From F23-B02 sp045642545 (GTDB taxonomy: Bacteria > Bacillota > Clostridia > Oscillospirales > Oscillospiraceae), in NCBI GenBank assembly GCA_045642545.1, contig JAZUJB010000090.1, forward strand, positions 1 to 45,881: DNA of 45,881 nucleotides, given 5' to 3'. Below the pieces are notes generated by a model that saw nothing but the letters and a program-made list of their open reading frames with translations, was not told where the DNA came from and made no database searches. This document shows positions 7,277-14,884 of the stretch, piece after piece; positions within the stretch are counted from its first letter, which is position 1; every line of letters begins with the position of its first letter. A program made the translations under genes and the position numbers.

Positions 7277-7345
7277 AACTATTAATTACTATAATACTAT
7301 ATCGCAAATAATTAAAAAATCAAGGAAAAATCCAAAAATCACCCC

Positions 7346-7373
7346 TTGTGCAGAAATTTTTGCGCGTTATAAT
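7346..7373 (+). promoter_or_regulatory. Sigma-A promoter for putP
   Basis: TTGTGC (7346-7351), a 16-base spacer and a consensus TATAAT (7368-7373). The start codon follows about 35 bases after the predicted start site. Confidence 0.65.
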
Positions 7374-7414
7374 GCAACTATCGTTCTAATAGCAAAGACA
7401 AGAGAGGTAAAAAA

Positions 7415-8926
7415 ATGCACAACGCAGAAGTAATTGTATTCATAGGCTATTTTATAGTACTGTTTTTCGTAGGCCTTGTTTTCTTCTTTAACGGAAGCAA
7501 CAAGAACCAGAGCGACTATTTCCTCGGCGGCCGTTCCATGGGCCCCTGGGTTACCGCAATGAGCGCACAGGCATCTGATATGTCCGCGTGGCTGCTGATG
7601 GGTCTGCCCGGCTCAATCCTCGCATTCGGCTTCGGCCAGATTTGGATTGGCATCGGTCTCGCACTCGGCACCGCTGCAAACTGGCTTTTCTGCGCAAAGA
7701 GACTGCGTCAGTTCTCCGTTGCGGCAGGCGACTCCATCACCATTCCCCACTATCTCACCAACCGCTTTGCATCTCAGAAGAAGACTCTGCAGATTATCTG
7801 CGCAGTTATCTTCCTGATTGCATTCACCGTTTATGTTGCATCCGCATTTGTTGCAGGCGCATCTGTATTCACCATGCTGTTCCCGAACATCGCAGAGAGC
7901 ACCGCACTGCTGATTTACGCCGTAATCATCATTGGCTACACCTTCCTCGGCGGCTTCAAGGCAGTCTGCTGGACTGACTTCTTCCAGGGCATTCTGATGC
8001 TCATCGCACTGCTTGCAGTTCCCATCATCGTTGCTGCAACTCAGAATCTCGATGTCGGCGCACTGCAGACCGTTTACCAGTACACCGATGCAAGCGGCGC
8101 TGTTGTCAACTGCGACTTCGGCTCCGGTCTGTTCTCCGCATCCTGGAAGGACATCGTCTCCGGTCTCGGCTGGGGTCTCGGCTACTTCGGTATGCCCCAC
8201 ATCATCGTTCGCTTCATGTCCATCGAGAAGCCCTCTATGGTTAAGAAATCCTCCATCGTTGCAATCGTCTGGGTTGTTCTCTCCATCGGCGCTGCATGCC
8301 TGATGGCTTACTACGCAAGAATGATCGTTGCAGAAGAGGTACTTACCGCAGGCGCACAGAAGACCGTGTTCATCGTTATGGCACGCAAGTTCTTCCCGCC
8401 CGCAATCGCAGGCATCCTGCTCGCAGCTATCATGGCAGCATCTGTTTCCACCGCTGACTCTCAGCTGCTCGTCGCATCCAGCTCCTTCACCTCCGATATC
8501 TACAAGCCCCTCATTCGCAAGAATGCAAGCAGCAACGAGGTTCTCTGGGTCGGCAGAATTGCAGTTGTAATTCTCTCCGTCGTCGCTTACTTCATCGCAT
8601 CCTCCAAGGGTGCAGGCGCACAGGCAATTATGAATATGGTTGAGAACGCATGGGGCATCTTCGGCGCAGCCTTCGGTCCCGTCATCATCCTCTCCCTGTT
8701 CTGGAGACGCTTCAACTACACCGGCGCTTGCGTTGGCGTTGTTGTCGGCGCTGCTGTTGATATGGTATGGCTGTTCTGCCTGTCCTCCACCGGCATCTAC
8801 GAAATCATCCCCGGCTTCGTCTGCGGCTTCATCGCAGCCGTTGTTGCAACCCTTTGCACCAAGGCTCCCACCAAGGAAGTCACCGATATCTTCGATATGG
8901 CAAGCCAGCCCAGCTACGGCGAGTAA
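7415..8926 (+). CDS. putP: Sodium/proline symporter PutP
   Basis: The 503-residue protein is a sodium:solute symporter (SSS family) with about 13 membrane helices. The signatures SAQASDMSAWLLMGLPG (near residues 50-66) and STADSQLLVASSS (near 345-357) are those of PutP and its sodium and proline sites. GYTFLGGFKAVCWTDFFQG is also characteristic. It imports proline with sodium at the cytoplasmic membrane. The ribosome binding site is AGAGAGGTAA, 7 bases before the ATG. It is divergent from a LysR regulator that probably controls it, and is followed by a strong terminator, so it is transcribed alone. The length is normal for the family. Confidence 0.95.
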   Translation: MHNAEVIVFIGYFIVLFFVGLVFFFNGSNKNQSDYFLGGRSMGPWVTAMSAQASDMSAWLLMGLPGSILAFGFGQIWIGIGLALGTAANWLFCAKRLRQFSVAAGDSITIPHYLTNRFASQKKTLQIICAVIFLIAFTVYVASAFVAGASVFTMLFPNIAESTALLIYAVIIIGYTFLGGFKAVCWTDFFQGILMLIALLAVPIIVAATQNLDVGALQTVYQYTDASGAVVNCDFGSGLFSASWKDIVSGLGWGLGYFGMPHIIVRFMSIEKPSMVKKSSIVAIVWVVLSIGAACLMAYYARMIVAEEVLTAGAQKTVFIVMARKFFPPAIAGILLAAIMAASVSTADSQLLVASSSFTSDIYKPLIRKNASSNEVLWVGRIAVVILSVVAYFIASSKGAGAQAIMNMVENAWGIFGAAFGPVIILSLFWRRFNYTGACVGVVVGAAVDMVWLFCLSSTGIYEIIPGFVCGFIAAVVATLCTKAPTKEVTDIFDMASQPSYGE

Positions 8927-8953
8927 TTTCAATATCGTTGCATCACAACTAAC

Positions 8954-8986
8954 AAAAAGCCTTCCCTCAAGGGAAGGCTTTTTTTG
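8954..8986 (+). terminator. Intrinsic terminator after putP
   Basis: A perfect 13-bp stem (8954-8966 with 8971-8983) with a TCAA loop, followed by a T-tract. Confidence 0.92.
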
Positions 8987-9009
8987 TTCGTTGCGGCGCA
9001 TCTGCAATT

Positions 9010-9075
9010 CTTTACTGCCATAACCCGACCGTGTACTGCCTGCTAAAGTTTAGTCTGACCATCAACCTATTAGTG
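9010..9075 (+). repeat. Interspersed repeat module R3, copy 2
   Basis: 66 bases, inverted relative to 3801-3866 and near-identical to it. It runs directly into R2 (9076-9159); in region A, R2 and R3 are separated by R1 and R3 is flipped. Confidence 0.8.
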
Positions 9076-9159
9076 CAGACTATGTCGGCAAAAAACGGTC
9101 GTGTACCTGCAGCAAAGATTACGGCTTGCGTATAACTGAATAAGAAGCGCCTCACGGCG
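9076..9159 (+). repeat. Interspersed repeat module R2, copy 2
   Basis: 84 bases, the counterpart of 3654-3737 in the same orientation, with differences scattered along its length. Confidence 0.75.
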
Positions 9160-9160
9160 C

Positions 9161-9196
9161 AAAAAGCAGCCCCCTCATTAAAGGGGGCTGCTTTTT
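9161..9196. terminator. Strong hairpin upstream of transketolase
   Basis: A perfect 15-bp stem (9161-9175 with 9182-9196) with terminal A and T runs. It acts as a terminator on either strand and insulates the transketolase promoter from read-through. Confidence 0.75.
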
Positions 9197-9201
9197 ATCC
9201 G

Positions 9202-9230
9202 TTGACTTTAGGCGAGCGTTGTTTTATATT
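9202..9230 (+). promoter_or_regulatory. Sigma-A promoter for the transketolase operon
   Basis: TTGACT (9202-9207), a 17-base spacer and TATATT (9225-9230), about 60 bases before the start codon. Confidence 0.8.
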
Positions 9231-9289
9231 TAATATGTCAAAATAGCGGATTTACCGCGATAGAAAAAATTTTACGGAGGAACAATATC

Positions 9290-10123
9290 ATGGCTTTAAC
9301 TGCCGAGCGTATTGCAGAGCTCGAGGAGCTTTGCCGTCGCTTCAGAATCGATGTTTTGACCGCAATCCACGCACCGCAGTCAGGTCATCCGGGCGGCTCT
9401 CTTTCCGTCTGCGAAATCCTGACCTATCTGTATCAGGAGCACATGAATCTTGATGCAGCCGATGCGTCCAACCCCGACCGCGACAGACTGGTGCTCTCAA
9501 AGGGTCACGCAGCTCCCATGCTGTACCGCAACCTCGCAGAAAAGGGCTTCATTCCCCTTTCCGAGATGGCAACCCTGCGCCGTATGGGCGGACTTGCAGG
9601 TCATCCCAACATGCATACTCCCGGTGTTGAAATGCCCGGCGGACCTCTCGGTCAGGGCTTCCCCGCAGCACAGGGTATGGCAATGGCGCTTAAGCTCAAC
9701 AACTCTCCCGCAAAGGTTTACGCTGTCCTCGGCGACGGCGAGCTGAACGAGGGTGTTGTCTGGGAAACCGCTATGAGCGCTCCTAAGTTTAAGCTTGATA
9801 ACCTCATCGCAATAGTCGACTACAACAAGGTGCAGCTTGACGGCACCACCGACGAGATTATGCCCCTCGGCGACCTCGCAGCAAAGTGGGAGGCCTTCGG
9901 CTGGACCGTTCTTGAGTGCGACGGCCACGACATCGAGGCTCTCGACTTCTGCATCAATGTAGCAGACGGCGCAGTAGGCGCACCCACCGTCATCATTGCA
10001 AACACCATCAAGGGCAAGGGCGTTTCCTTCATGGAAGGCAAGAACACCTGGCACGGCAAGGCAATCGACGACGAGAGCTTTGCAAAGGCAATGGAAGAAC
10101 TCGGAGGTGAAGTAAATGCCTAA
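9290..10123 (+). CDS. Transketolase, N-terminal subunit
   Basis: 277 residues: the thiamine-pyrophosphate-binding half of a split transketolase. The TPP/Mg motif GDGELNEGVVWE with downstream N (VDYNKVQLDG), the QSGHPGGSLS loop and SKGHAAP are all present. It works with the C-terminal subunit encoded next, moving two-carbon ketol units between sugar phosphates in the non-oxidative pentose phosphate pathway. The start has a GGAGG ribosome binding site 8 bases upstream. Its last 8 bases overlap the next gene, so the two subunits are probably translationally coupled. Split transketolases are normal in Clostridia. Confidence 0.95.
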   Translation: MALTAERIAELEELCRRFRIDVLTAIHAPQSGHPGGSLSVCEILTYLYQEHMNLDAADASNPDRDRLVLSKGHAAPMLYRNLAEKGFIPLSEMATLRRMGGLAGHPNMHTPGVEMPGGPLGQGFPAAQGMAMALKLNNSPAKVYAVLGDGELNEGVVWETAMSAPKFKLDNLIAIVDYNKVQLDGTTDEIMPLGDLAAKWEAFGWTVLECDGHDIEALDFCINVADGAVGAPTVIIANTIKGKGVSFMEGKNTWHGKAIDDESFAKAMEELGGEVNA

Positions 10124-11051
10124 AGCAATAAGAGAAGTATACGGCACTGTTCTGGCAGAGCTGGGCAACACCAATGAAAATATCGTAGTACTCGATGCCG
10201 ACCTCTCCGGCTCCACCAAGAGCGCAATGTTCGGCAAGGCTCATCCCGAGCGCTTCTTCAACATGGGTATCGCAGAGCAGAACATGGTAGCTACCGCTGC
10301 AGGTATGTCCACCGTCGGCAAGATTCCCTTTGTAAACACCTTTACGGTATTCCTCACCTCTCTCGGTCTGCTTTCCGCACGCGACCAGATTTGCTACGGC
10401 AATCTGAATGTCAAGTTCGGCGGCGCATACTGCGGTATGTCCGACGCACTCGACGGCGCAAGCCACCATGCAACCGAGGATATCGCAATCATGCGCGCAC
10501 TGCCCAACATGAAGGTTATCGTTCCCTCCGACGCAACCTCCACCCGCTGGGCAACCAAGTACGCTGTTGAAAATTACGGCCCCATGTATCTGCGTCTTTC
10601 CCGCGATGTATATCCCGACCTGTACGCAGAGGACGCACAGTTTGAGCTCGGCAAGGGCGCAATCGTCCGCGAGGGCAGCGATGTTACCGTCATCGCCTGC
10701 GGTCTGCTCGTTCACAAGGCAATCGAGGCAGCAGAGATACTCGCAGAGCGCGGTGTATCCGTCCGCGTTGTCGATATGTACTCCGTAAAGCCCATCGACC
10801 GCGAGCTCATCATTCGCTGCGCAAAGGAAACCGGCGCAATCGTCTGCGCAGAGGAGCACAACATCTACGGCGGCCTCGGCAGCGCAGTATCCGAGGTTCT
10901 GGCATATGAGGGCGCAGGCGTTCCCACCGAGTATGTCGGTATTCAGGACACCTTCACCGAATCCGCTCCCTACAAGGAGCTGCTTGCAAAGTACGGCGTT
11001 GACGCAAACGGCGTAATCGCAGGCATCGAAAAGGTCCTCGCAAGAAAGTAA
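10116..11051 (+). CDS. Transketolase, C-terminal subunit
   Basis: 311 residues carrying the pyrimidine-binding domain (about 1-170) and the C-terminal transketolase domain (about 185-311). Recognisable parts are VLDADLSGSTK, FFNMGIAEQNMVATAAGMS (with the glutamate that activates TPP) and the ATEDIAIMRALPNM segment. It completes the split enzyme with the preceding gene, whose 3' end it overlaps by 8 bases with the ribosome binding site inside that gene. DXP synthase has a similar fold, but the two-gene layout and the GIAEQNM context fit transketolase. Confidence 0.95.
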   Translation: MPKAIREVYGTVLAELGNTNENIVVLDADLSGSTKSAMFGKAHPERFFNMGIAEQNMVATAAGMSTVGKIPFVNTFTVFLTSLGLLSARDQICYGNLNVKFGGAYCGMSDALDGASHHATEDIAIMRALPNMKVIVPSDATSTRWATKYAVENYGPMYLRLSRDVYPDLYAEDAQFELGKGAIVREGSDVTVIACGLLVHKAIEAAEILAERGVSVRVVDMYSVKPIDRELIIRCAKETGAIVCAEEHNIYGGLGSAVSEVLAYEGAGVPTEYVGIQDTFTESAPYKELLAKYGVDANGVIAGIEKVLARK

Positions 11052-11057
11052 AATCAC

Positions 11058-11082
11058 AAGCCCCCTTAGCTTAAGGGGGCTT
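11058..11082 (+). terminator. Hairpin between transketolase and the GHMP kinase
   Basis: A perfect 11-bp stem (11058-11068 with 11072-11082) but only a weak T-tail. It may attenuate transcription or stabilise the upstream message rather than stop transcription fully. Confidence 0.55.
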
Positions 11083-11109
11083 AATTCTGAACGAATTGAA
11101 GGCATGGCT

Positions 11110-12186
11110 ATGGAAAAGTTTTTCGCTCCGGGACGCACGGAGCTTGCAGGCAATCACACCGACCATCAGAACGGCCGCGTGCTTGCCGCCGCAGTTGACA
11201 AGGGAATTCACGCCGAGGTTCAGCCCAACTTTGACAACAAGGTGAGAATTAAATCACCGGGCTTTAAGGACATGGAAATAAACCTGCTCAACCTCGATGT
11301 GCTGCCGATAGAGTTCGGCTCGTCATCTGCACTTGTGCGCGGTATGGCATCTGCAATGTACGATATCGGCGCAAGCTTCGGCGGCTTTGACGCGGTGCTG
11401 CACAGCGATTTAAGCTCCGGCTCGGGACTGAGCTCCTCAGCCGCATTCGCGGTGCTCATCGGCCGCATCTTCAATCGCCTGTACAACAATTCCGAGCTTG
11501 AGCCTATGGCAATCGCGCTTGCGGCGCAGCAGGCGGAAAACCTGCACTTCGGCAAGCCCTGCGGACTTATGGACCAGCTGACCTGCGCACTCGGCAAGGC
11601 GGTGTACATAGACTTCCTTACCAAAGAGGTGCAGCCGGTAAGCGCGGACTTCTCACGCATGGGACTTACGCTGTGCCTCACCGATACGGGCGGCAGCCAC
11701 GCCGGACTTGACACCAGCTACGCAAGAATTCCCGCGGATATGCGCTACATCGCAAGCATCTTCGGCAAGGAGCTGCTCGGCCAGGTTAATCCCGCGGATT
11801 TCAGAGCAAAGCGCTGGGACACCGCCGACAGACCCGTTCGCCGCGCAACACATTTCTTCGACGAAAACGAGCGCGTGCCCAAGATGCGCGATGCGCTTAT
11901 CGAGGGCAATGCAGCCGAGTATATGCGCCTGATGAATGAGTCGGGTCGCTCCTCGGAGAAGTATCTGAACAACATTGTCACCAGCGCAACCGATGACCAC
12001 AAGCTCGAGAGCGGGCTTATCCTCAGCGAAAAGCTGCTCAACGGCATTGGCGCATGGCGTGTACACGGCGGCGGCTTTGCAGGCTGTGTTCAGGCTCTTA
12101 TGCCTGCTGAGTATTTCGCTCACTACAAAACTGAAATGGAAAGGAGCTTCGGCTTAGGCTCATGCTGCGAGCTGAAGTTAAACTGA
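11110..12186 (+). CDS. Galactokinase-family GHMP kinase with a variant sugar-site motif
   Basis: 358 residues with the three GHMP motifs: GRTELAGNHTDHQNG near the N-terminus, the ATP loop SSGSGLSSSAAF and the C-terminal VHGGGFAGCVQ. CGLMDQL carries the presumed catalytic Asp. Canonical galactokinase reads GR.NLIGEHTDY; here the GEHTDY glutamate is replaced by Asn and the tyrosine by His. This variant is familiar in Clostridia and usually annotated as galactokinase, but the substrate is untested as far as I know. I chose the second ATG (11110), which has GAAGG 7 bases upstream; the ATG at 11104 is too close to it. No galT or galE is nearby. It is followed after 1 base by an MscS channel. Confidence 0.8.
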   Translation: MEKFFAPGRTELAGNHTDHQNGRVLAAAVDKGIHAEVQPNFDNKVRIKSPGFKDMEINLLNLDVLPIEFGSSSALVRGMASAMYDIGASFGGFDAVLHSDLSSGSGLSSSAAFAVLIGRIFNRLYNNSELEPMAIALAAQQAENLHFGKPCGLMDQLTCALGKAVYIDFLTKEVQPVSADFSRMGLTLCLTDTGGSHAGLDTSYARIPADMRYIASIFGKELLGQVNPADFRAKRWDTADRPVRRATHFFDENERVPKMRDALIEGNAAEYMRLMNESGRSSEKYLNNIVTSATDDHKLESGLILSEKLLNGIGAWRVHGGGFAGCVQALMPAEYFAHYKTEMERSFGLGSCCELKLN

Positions 12187-12187
12187 A

Positions 12188-12979
12188 ATGGCTGACATTA
12201 TTAACAAAGCAACTCTCGCTACCGTTTTGCAGGCGGTAGTAGTATTCATCATCTGCCTTGTCGCAATCAAGCTGCTCACCAAGGCATGCACCAAGCTGCT
12301 CAGCAAGAGCAAGCACCTCGACTCAAGCCTCAAGTCCTTCTTTGCCAGCGCAATCAAGGTCGCTCTGTGGTCAGTCGCGATTATGATTATCGCCTCCGCA
12401 CTCGGCATCAACATCACAAGCTTGGTCGCAGTGCTGTCCGTTGCAGGTGTTGCACTCTCCCTCGCTCTGCAGGGACTGCTGGCAAACATTTTCTCCGGCA
12501 TCACCATTCTCGCATCACGCCCCATCAGCGTCGGAAACTTTGTTGAAATCGGCGGACAGAGCGGCACCGTCAAGACCATCGGTCTTTTCTACACCTGCAT
12601 CGCAACCGTTGACAACAAGATTATCTATGTCCCCAACGGCGAGATTACCTCCGCAAAAATCATCAACTACAGCGCAGAGCCCCTGCGCCGCGTTGACATC
12701 GCCGTAAACACCTCCTACGACTGCGCAACCGAGGATGTACGCGCTGCAATCAATGCCGCCATCGCAAATACCGACAAGGCACTGAGCGAGCCCGCACCCT
12801 TCGTTGCAATCGCAGCCTACAACGCAAGCACCATCGAGTACACCGTCCGCGTATGGTGCAAGACTGCTGACTACTGGGATGTTTTCTTTGCACTCAACGA
12901 GAATATCCGCGCAAGCTTCGCAGAGAACAATGTTGAGATGAGCTACGAGCACATCAATGTCCACATGATGAAGGACTGA
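12188..12979 (+). CDS. mscS: Small-conductance mechanosensitive channel, MscS family
   Basis: 263 residues, the short MscS form. Three membrane helices (about 10-32, 58-78 and 82-110) lead into the beta domain. The pore helix and what follows carry LQGLLANIFSGITILASRP and FVEIGGQSGTVKTIGLFYT, hallmark MscS sequence. The C-terminal alpha/beta domain ends near 263 without an extra cytoplasmic module. The channel opens under membrane tension and releases solutes on hypo-osmotic shock. Its start lies 1 base after the kinase stop codon, so they share a transcript. A strong terminator follows. The functional link with the kinase is unclear. Confidence 0.93.
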   Translation: MADIINKATLATVLQAVVVFIICLVAIKLLTKACTKLLSKSKHLDSSLKSFFASAIKVALWSVAIMIIASALGINITSLVAVLSVAGVALSLALQGLLANIFSGITILASRPISVGNFVEIGGQSGTVKTIGLFYTCIATVDNKIIYVPNGEITSAKIINYSAEPLRRVDIAVNTSYDCATEDVRAAINAAIANTDKALSEPAPFVAIAAYNASTIEYTVRVWCKTADYWDVFFALNENIRASFAENNVEMSYEHINVHMMKD

Positions 12980-12992
12980 TTTTCAAGCTGAT

Positions 12993-13025
12993 AAAAAGCA
13001 CTGACCGACAGGTCAGTGCTTTTTT
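12993..13025 (+). terminator. Intrinsic terminator after mscS
   Basis: A perfect 14-bp stem (12993-13006 with 13011-13024), GACA loop, ending in TTTTTT. Confidence 0.93.
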
Positions 13026-13131
13026 GTCGGGGTTTTGCACAAATATAGACAATAAAACAGCATAGATGAGCGCCAATGTTGTTACATTTCTAAAAATCTG
13101 TCAAAATTGATAAAAAAACAACGATTTGCTA

Positions 13132-13160
13132 TTTACAAAGCGGCGAAACTGTGTTAATAT
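13132..13160 (+). promoter_or_regulatory. Sigma-A promoter of the candidate small RNA
   Basis: TTTACA (13132-13137), a 17-base spacer and TAATAT (13155-13160). An overlapping TATAAA at 13158 is an alternative -10. No protein start with a ribosome binding site follows. Confidence 0.65.
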
Positions 13161-13166
13161 AAAACC

Positions 13167-13330
13167 GTCAAAAAAATGACAAAGGCCATGAACATTTTTT
13201 ACTCTCTCTCTATTTTCTTTATTTGATTGCACCAGGCAATCGGCGGCAGGGCTCCTCATCTGCCGCATACCTTTACTAAAACACAAGAAGCCGCTGCCTT
13301 CCTCCTGTTGGCAGCGGCTTCTCGTTCGTT
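13167..13330 (+). ncRNA. Candidate small RNA with CU-rich, anti-Shine-Dalgarno loops
   Basis: A promoter and a terminator frame about 165 bases with no ORF. After a CU-rich single-stranded stretch (about 13196-13224) come three hairpins: 13225-13230/13236-13241; 13243-13249/13260-13266 with loop GGCTCCTCAT; and a 12-bp GC-rich stem 13287-13298/13310-13321 with loop TTCCTCCTGTT, followed by TCGTTCGTTTTT. The second and third loops expose CTCCTC and TCCTCC, complementary to ribosome binding sites, as in Gram-positive regulatory RNAs that block translation. I do not recognise a named family. Ends are estimates; folding was done by eye. Confidence 0.5.
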
Positions 13331-13332
13331 TT
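13287..13332 (+). terminator. Terminator hairpin of the candidate small RNA
   Basis: A perfect 12-bp GC-rich stem with an 11-base loop, followed after TCGTTCG by TTTTT. The U-run is displaced, so termination efficiency is uncertain. Confidence 0.55.
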
Positions 13333-13361
13333 TAGGCTGTAGCTAATCGTTATTGCAGGTG

Positions 13362-13414
13362 CCCGACCATATACTGCGAGCTATAGTTAAGTCTGTCCAT
13401 CAACCTATCGGTGC
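13362..13414 (+). repeat. R3-type repeat copy in region D (first)
   Basis: Carries CCCGACC, a degenerate middle, GTCTGTCCATCAACC and TATCGGTGC, following the order of the R3 module at 9010-9075. Confidence 0.65.
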
Positions 13415-13472
13415 GGCGGCGGGAGCCGCATCTTATCCGTTGCACCGCTTCAGCTAATCGCTTTTGCGGTGT

Positions 13473-13530
13473 CCCGACCGGTGAGTGCGTGCTAAAGTTG
13501 AGTCCGACCATCAACCAATCGGTACAGACT
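13473..13530 (+). repeat. R3-type repeat copy in region D (second)
   Basis: CCCGACCGGTGAGTGC, GCTAAAGTTGAGTC and GACCATCAACCAATCGGT follow the R3 order. It is a direct repeat of the copy at 13362-13414. Confidence 0.65.
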
Positions 13531-13692
13531 AAATTTGATGCACGATTTTCACCCATCAACCGCAGTAGCCGCGTAAATATGTTCGCGCTGCCGGCAGGCA
13601 CAGTAAAGACTTGCTTGAGTGTCTGCATCGGGGTAAACCGGCAGTAAAGACTAAGGGCGGATATAGAGCGAGCAGGTTTCCAAAGGGCGCAG

Positions 13693-13740
13693 CCCTTGGT
13701 TGCGTTTCTTTTGCAACTTTTCTTTGGCAACACAAAGAAA
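13693..13740 (-). repeat. 48-bp repeat R4, copy 2 (inverted)
   Basis: The reverse complement is identical to 6027-6074 over all 48 bases. It lies next to a small palindrome, CCAAAGGGC-GCA-GCCCTTGG (13680-13699). Confidence 0.9.
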
Positions 13741-13763
13741 AGTTCACCGGGAGGTGTTTTTAT

Positions 13764-13820
13764 CCGTTGCACCGCTTATGCGTATCTTTACTGCCATAAC
13801 ACGACCGGTTAGTGCAGACA
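13764..13820 (+). repeat. R3-type repeat fragment before asd
   Basis: CGTTGCACCGCTT, TCTTTACTGCCATAAC and CGACCGGTTAGTGCAGAC match the same blocks in 6261-6354 (inverted) and 9010-9080. Confidence 0.6.
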
Positions 13821-13837
13821 GCATTAATTAAAAAAGG

Positions 13838-13865
13838 AACAGCACCCACAAAAGTGGGTGCTGTT
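13838..13865 (-). terminator. Intrinsic terminator after asd
   Basis: A perfect 12-bp stem (13838-13849 with 13854-13865), AAAA loop, followed on the minus strand by a run of six T. Confidence 0.92.
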
Positions 13866-13878
13866 TTACATTCTATAA

Positions 13879-14874
13879 TTACAGAGTCTTGATTACCAGC
13901 TCGGCAATCTGAACTGCGTTGGTTGCAGCGCCCTTGCGGACCTGGTCGCCGCAGCACCACAGATTGAGACCGCGCTCATCGGTGAGGTCCTCACGGATTC
14001 TGCCGACAAATACGAGGTCCTGGTCGCTGGTTGCCAGAGGCATGGGGTAGAGCATATTGTCGAGGTCATCGACGAGCTTGCAGCCGGGAGCTGCAGCGAT
14101 GATTTCCTTTGCCTTCTCAACGGAAATTTTCTCCTTAGTCTTGAGGCAGATGGAAACGCTGTGGCTGCGGACAACGGGAACGCGAACGCAGGTGCAGCTG
14201 ACCTTGAGCTCGGGCAGGTGCATGATGCGTCTGCCTTCGTTCTGAAGCTTCATCTCCTCGGAGGTGTAGCCTGCAAACTGCTCTCCGCCAATCTGAGGAA
14301 TGACATTGTATGCAATCTGGTACTGGAATACCTTGGGCTCATAGGACTCGCCGTTTGCAAGTGCCTCGACCTCGCCGAACAGCTCCTTGGGGCCTGCGGC
14401 GCCTGCACCGGAAACTGCCTGGTAAGAGGAAACGACCATAGACTCAATGGGGGAGATGCTGTTGAGCGCGTTGATTGCGGTGCAGGAGATAACGGTGGTG
14501 CAGTTGGGGTTGGAGATAACGCCCTTGTGCTTCTTGACATCCTCGGGATTAATCTCGGGGACGACGAGGGGAACATCGGGATTGAGGCGGAATGCGCTGG
14601 AGTTGTCGATGAACACTGCGCCCGATGCCTTGATATCCTCAACGAAGCGCTCGGCGATATCGTTCTCGGCAGCACCGAGGATAATATCGAGGCCCTTGAA
14701 GTTTTCCGCGCAAGCCTCAACTACGGTGTAGTCACCGATTTTTTTGCCTGCGGAGTTCTTGCTTGCGAGAAGTCTGAGCTCATTGACGGGGAAGTTTCTC
14801 TCTGCGAGAATCTTCATCATTTCCTGACCGACGGCGCCCGTTGCACCGAGAATACCTATGTTGAACTTTTTCAT
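13879..14874 (-). CDS. asd: Aspartate-semialdehyde dehydrogenase
   Basis: 331 residues. GILGATGAVGQEM (8-20) is the NADP-binding turn, SNPNCTT (121-127) carries the catalytic Cys125, and RVPVVRSHS holds the catalytic His238 and substrate-binding Arg231. It reduces aspartyl phosphate to aspartate semialdehyde, the branch point to lysine/diaminopimelate and homoserine. It is the third gene of a minus-strand hom-ask-asd run, starting 10 bases after the aspartokinase stop codon, and ends in a strong terminator. Length and motifs are normal. The next enzyme for lysine (dapA) is not in the window. Confidence 0.96.
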   Translation of the reverse strand: MKKFNIGILGATGAVGQEMMKILAERNFPVNELRLLASKNSAGKKIGDYTVVEACAENFKGLDIILGAAENDIAERFVEDIKASGAVFIDNSSAFRLNPDVPLVVPEINPEDVKKHKGVISNPNCTTVISCTAINALNSISPIESMVVSSYQAVSGAGAAGPKELFGEVEALANGESYEPKVFQYQIAYNVIPQIGGEQFAGYTSEEMKLQNEGRRIMHLPELKVSCTCVRVPVVRSHSVSICLKTKEKISVEKAKEIIAAAPGCKLVDDLDNMLYPMPLATSDQDLVFVGRIREDLTDERGLNLWCCGDQVRKGAATNAVQIAELVIKTL

Positions 14875-14884
14875 GATTTTTACC

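Larger units (their letters stand above)
8927..9289. other. Intergenic region C, terminators, repeats and transketolase promoter
   Basis: 363 bases without a gene. In order: putP terminator (8954-8986), R3 copy (9010-9075), R2 copy (9076-9159), a second hairpin (9161-9196) and the transketolase promoter (9202-9230). Confidence 0.8.
12980..13878. other. Intergenic region D: terminator, candidate small RNA, repeat mosaic, asd terminator
   Basis: 899 bases between two convergent genes without a supportable protein gene. In order: mscS terminator, an AT-rich stretch, a promoter at 13132-13160 with a candidate small RNA to about 13330, then about 490 bases of R3/R4 repeat modules, and finally the asd terminator. 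Confidence 0.75.

Noticed and set aside
7613..9007. A 464-codon frame on the minus strand opposite putP
   Set aside because: Its translation is extremely rich in Cys, Asp, Glu and Asn with no domain, it has no ribosome binding site, and it mirrors the codon bias of putP. It is an antisense shadow.
13101..13286. A 61-codon minus-strand frame over the candidate small RNA
   Set aside because: There is no ribosome binding site, the composition is non-protein-like, and its bases are better explained by the promoter and hairpins on the plus strand.
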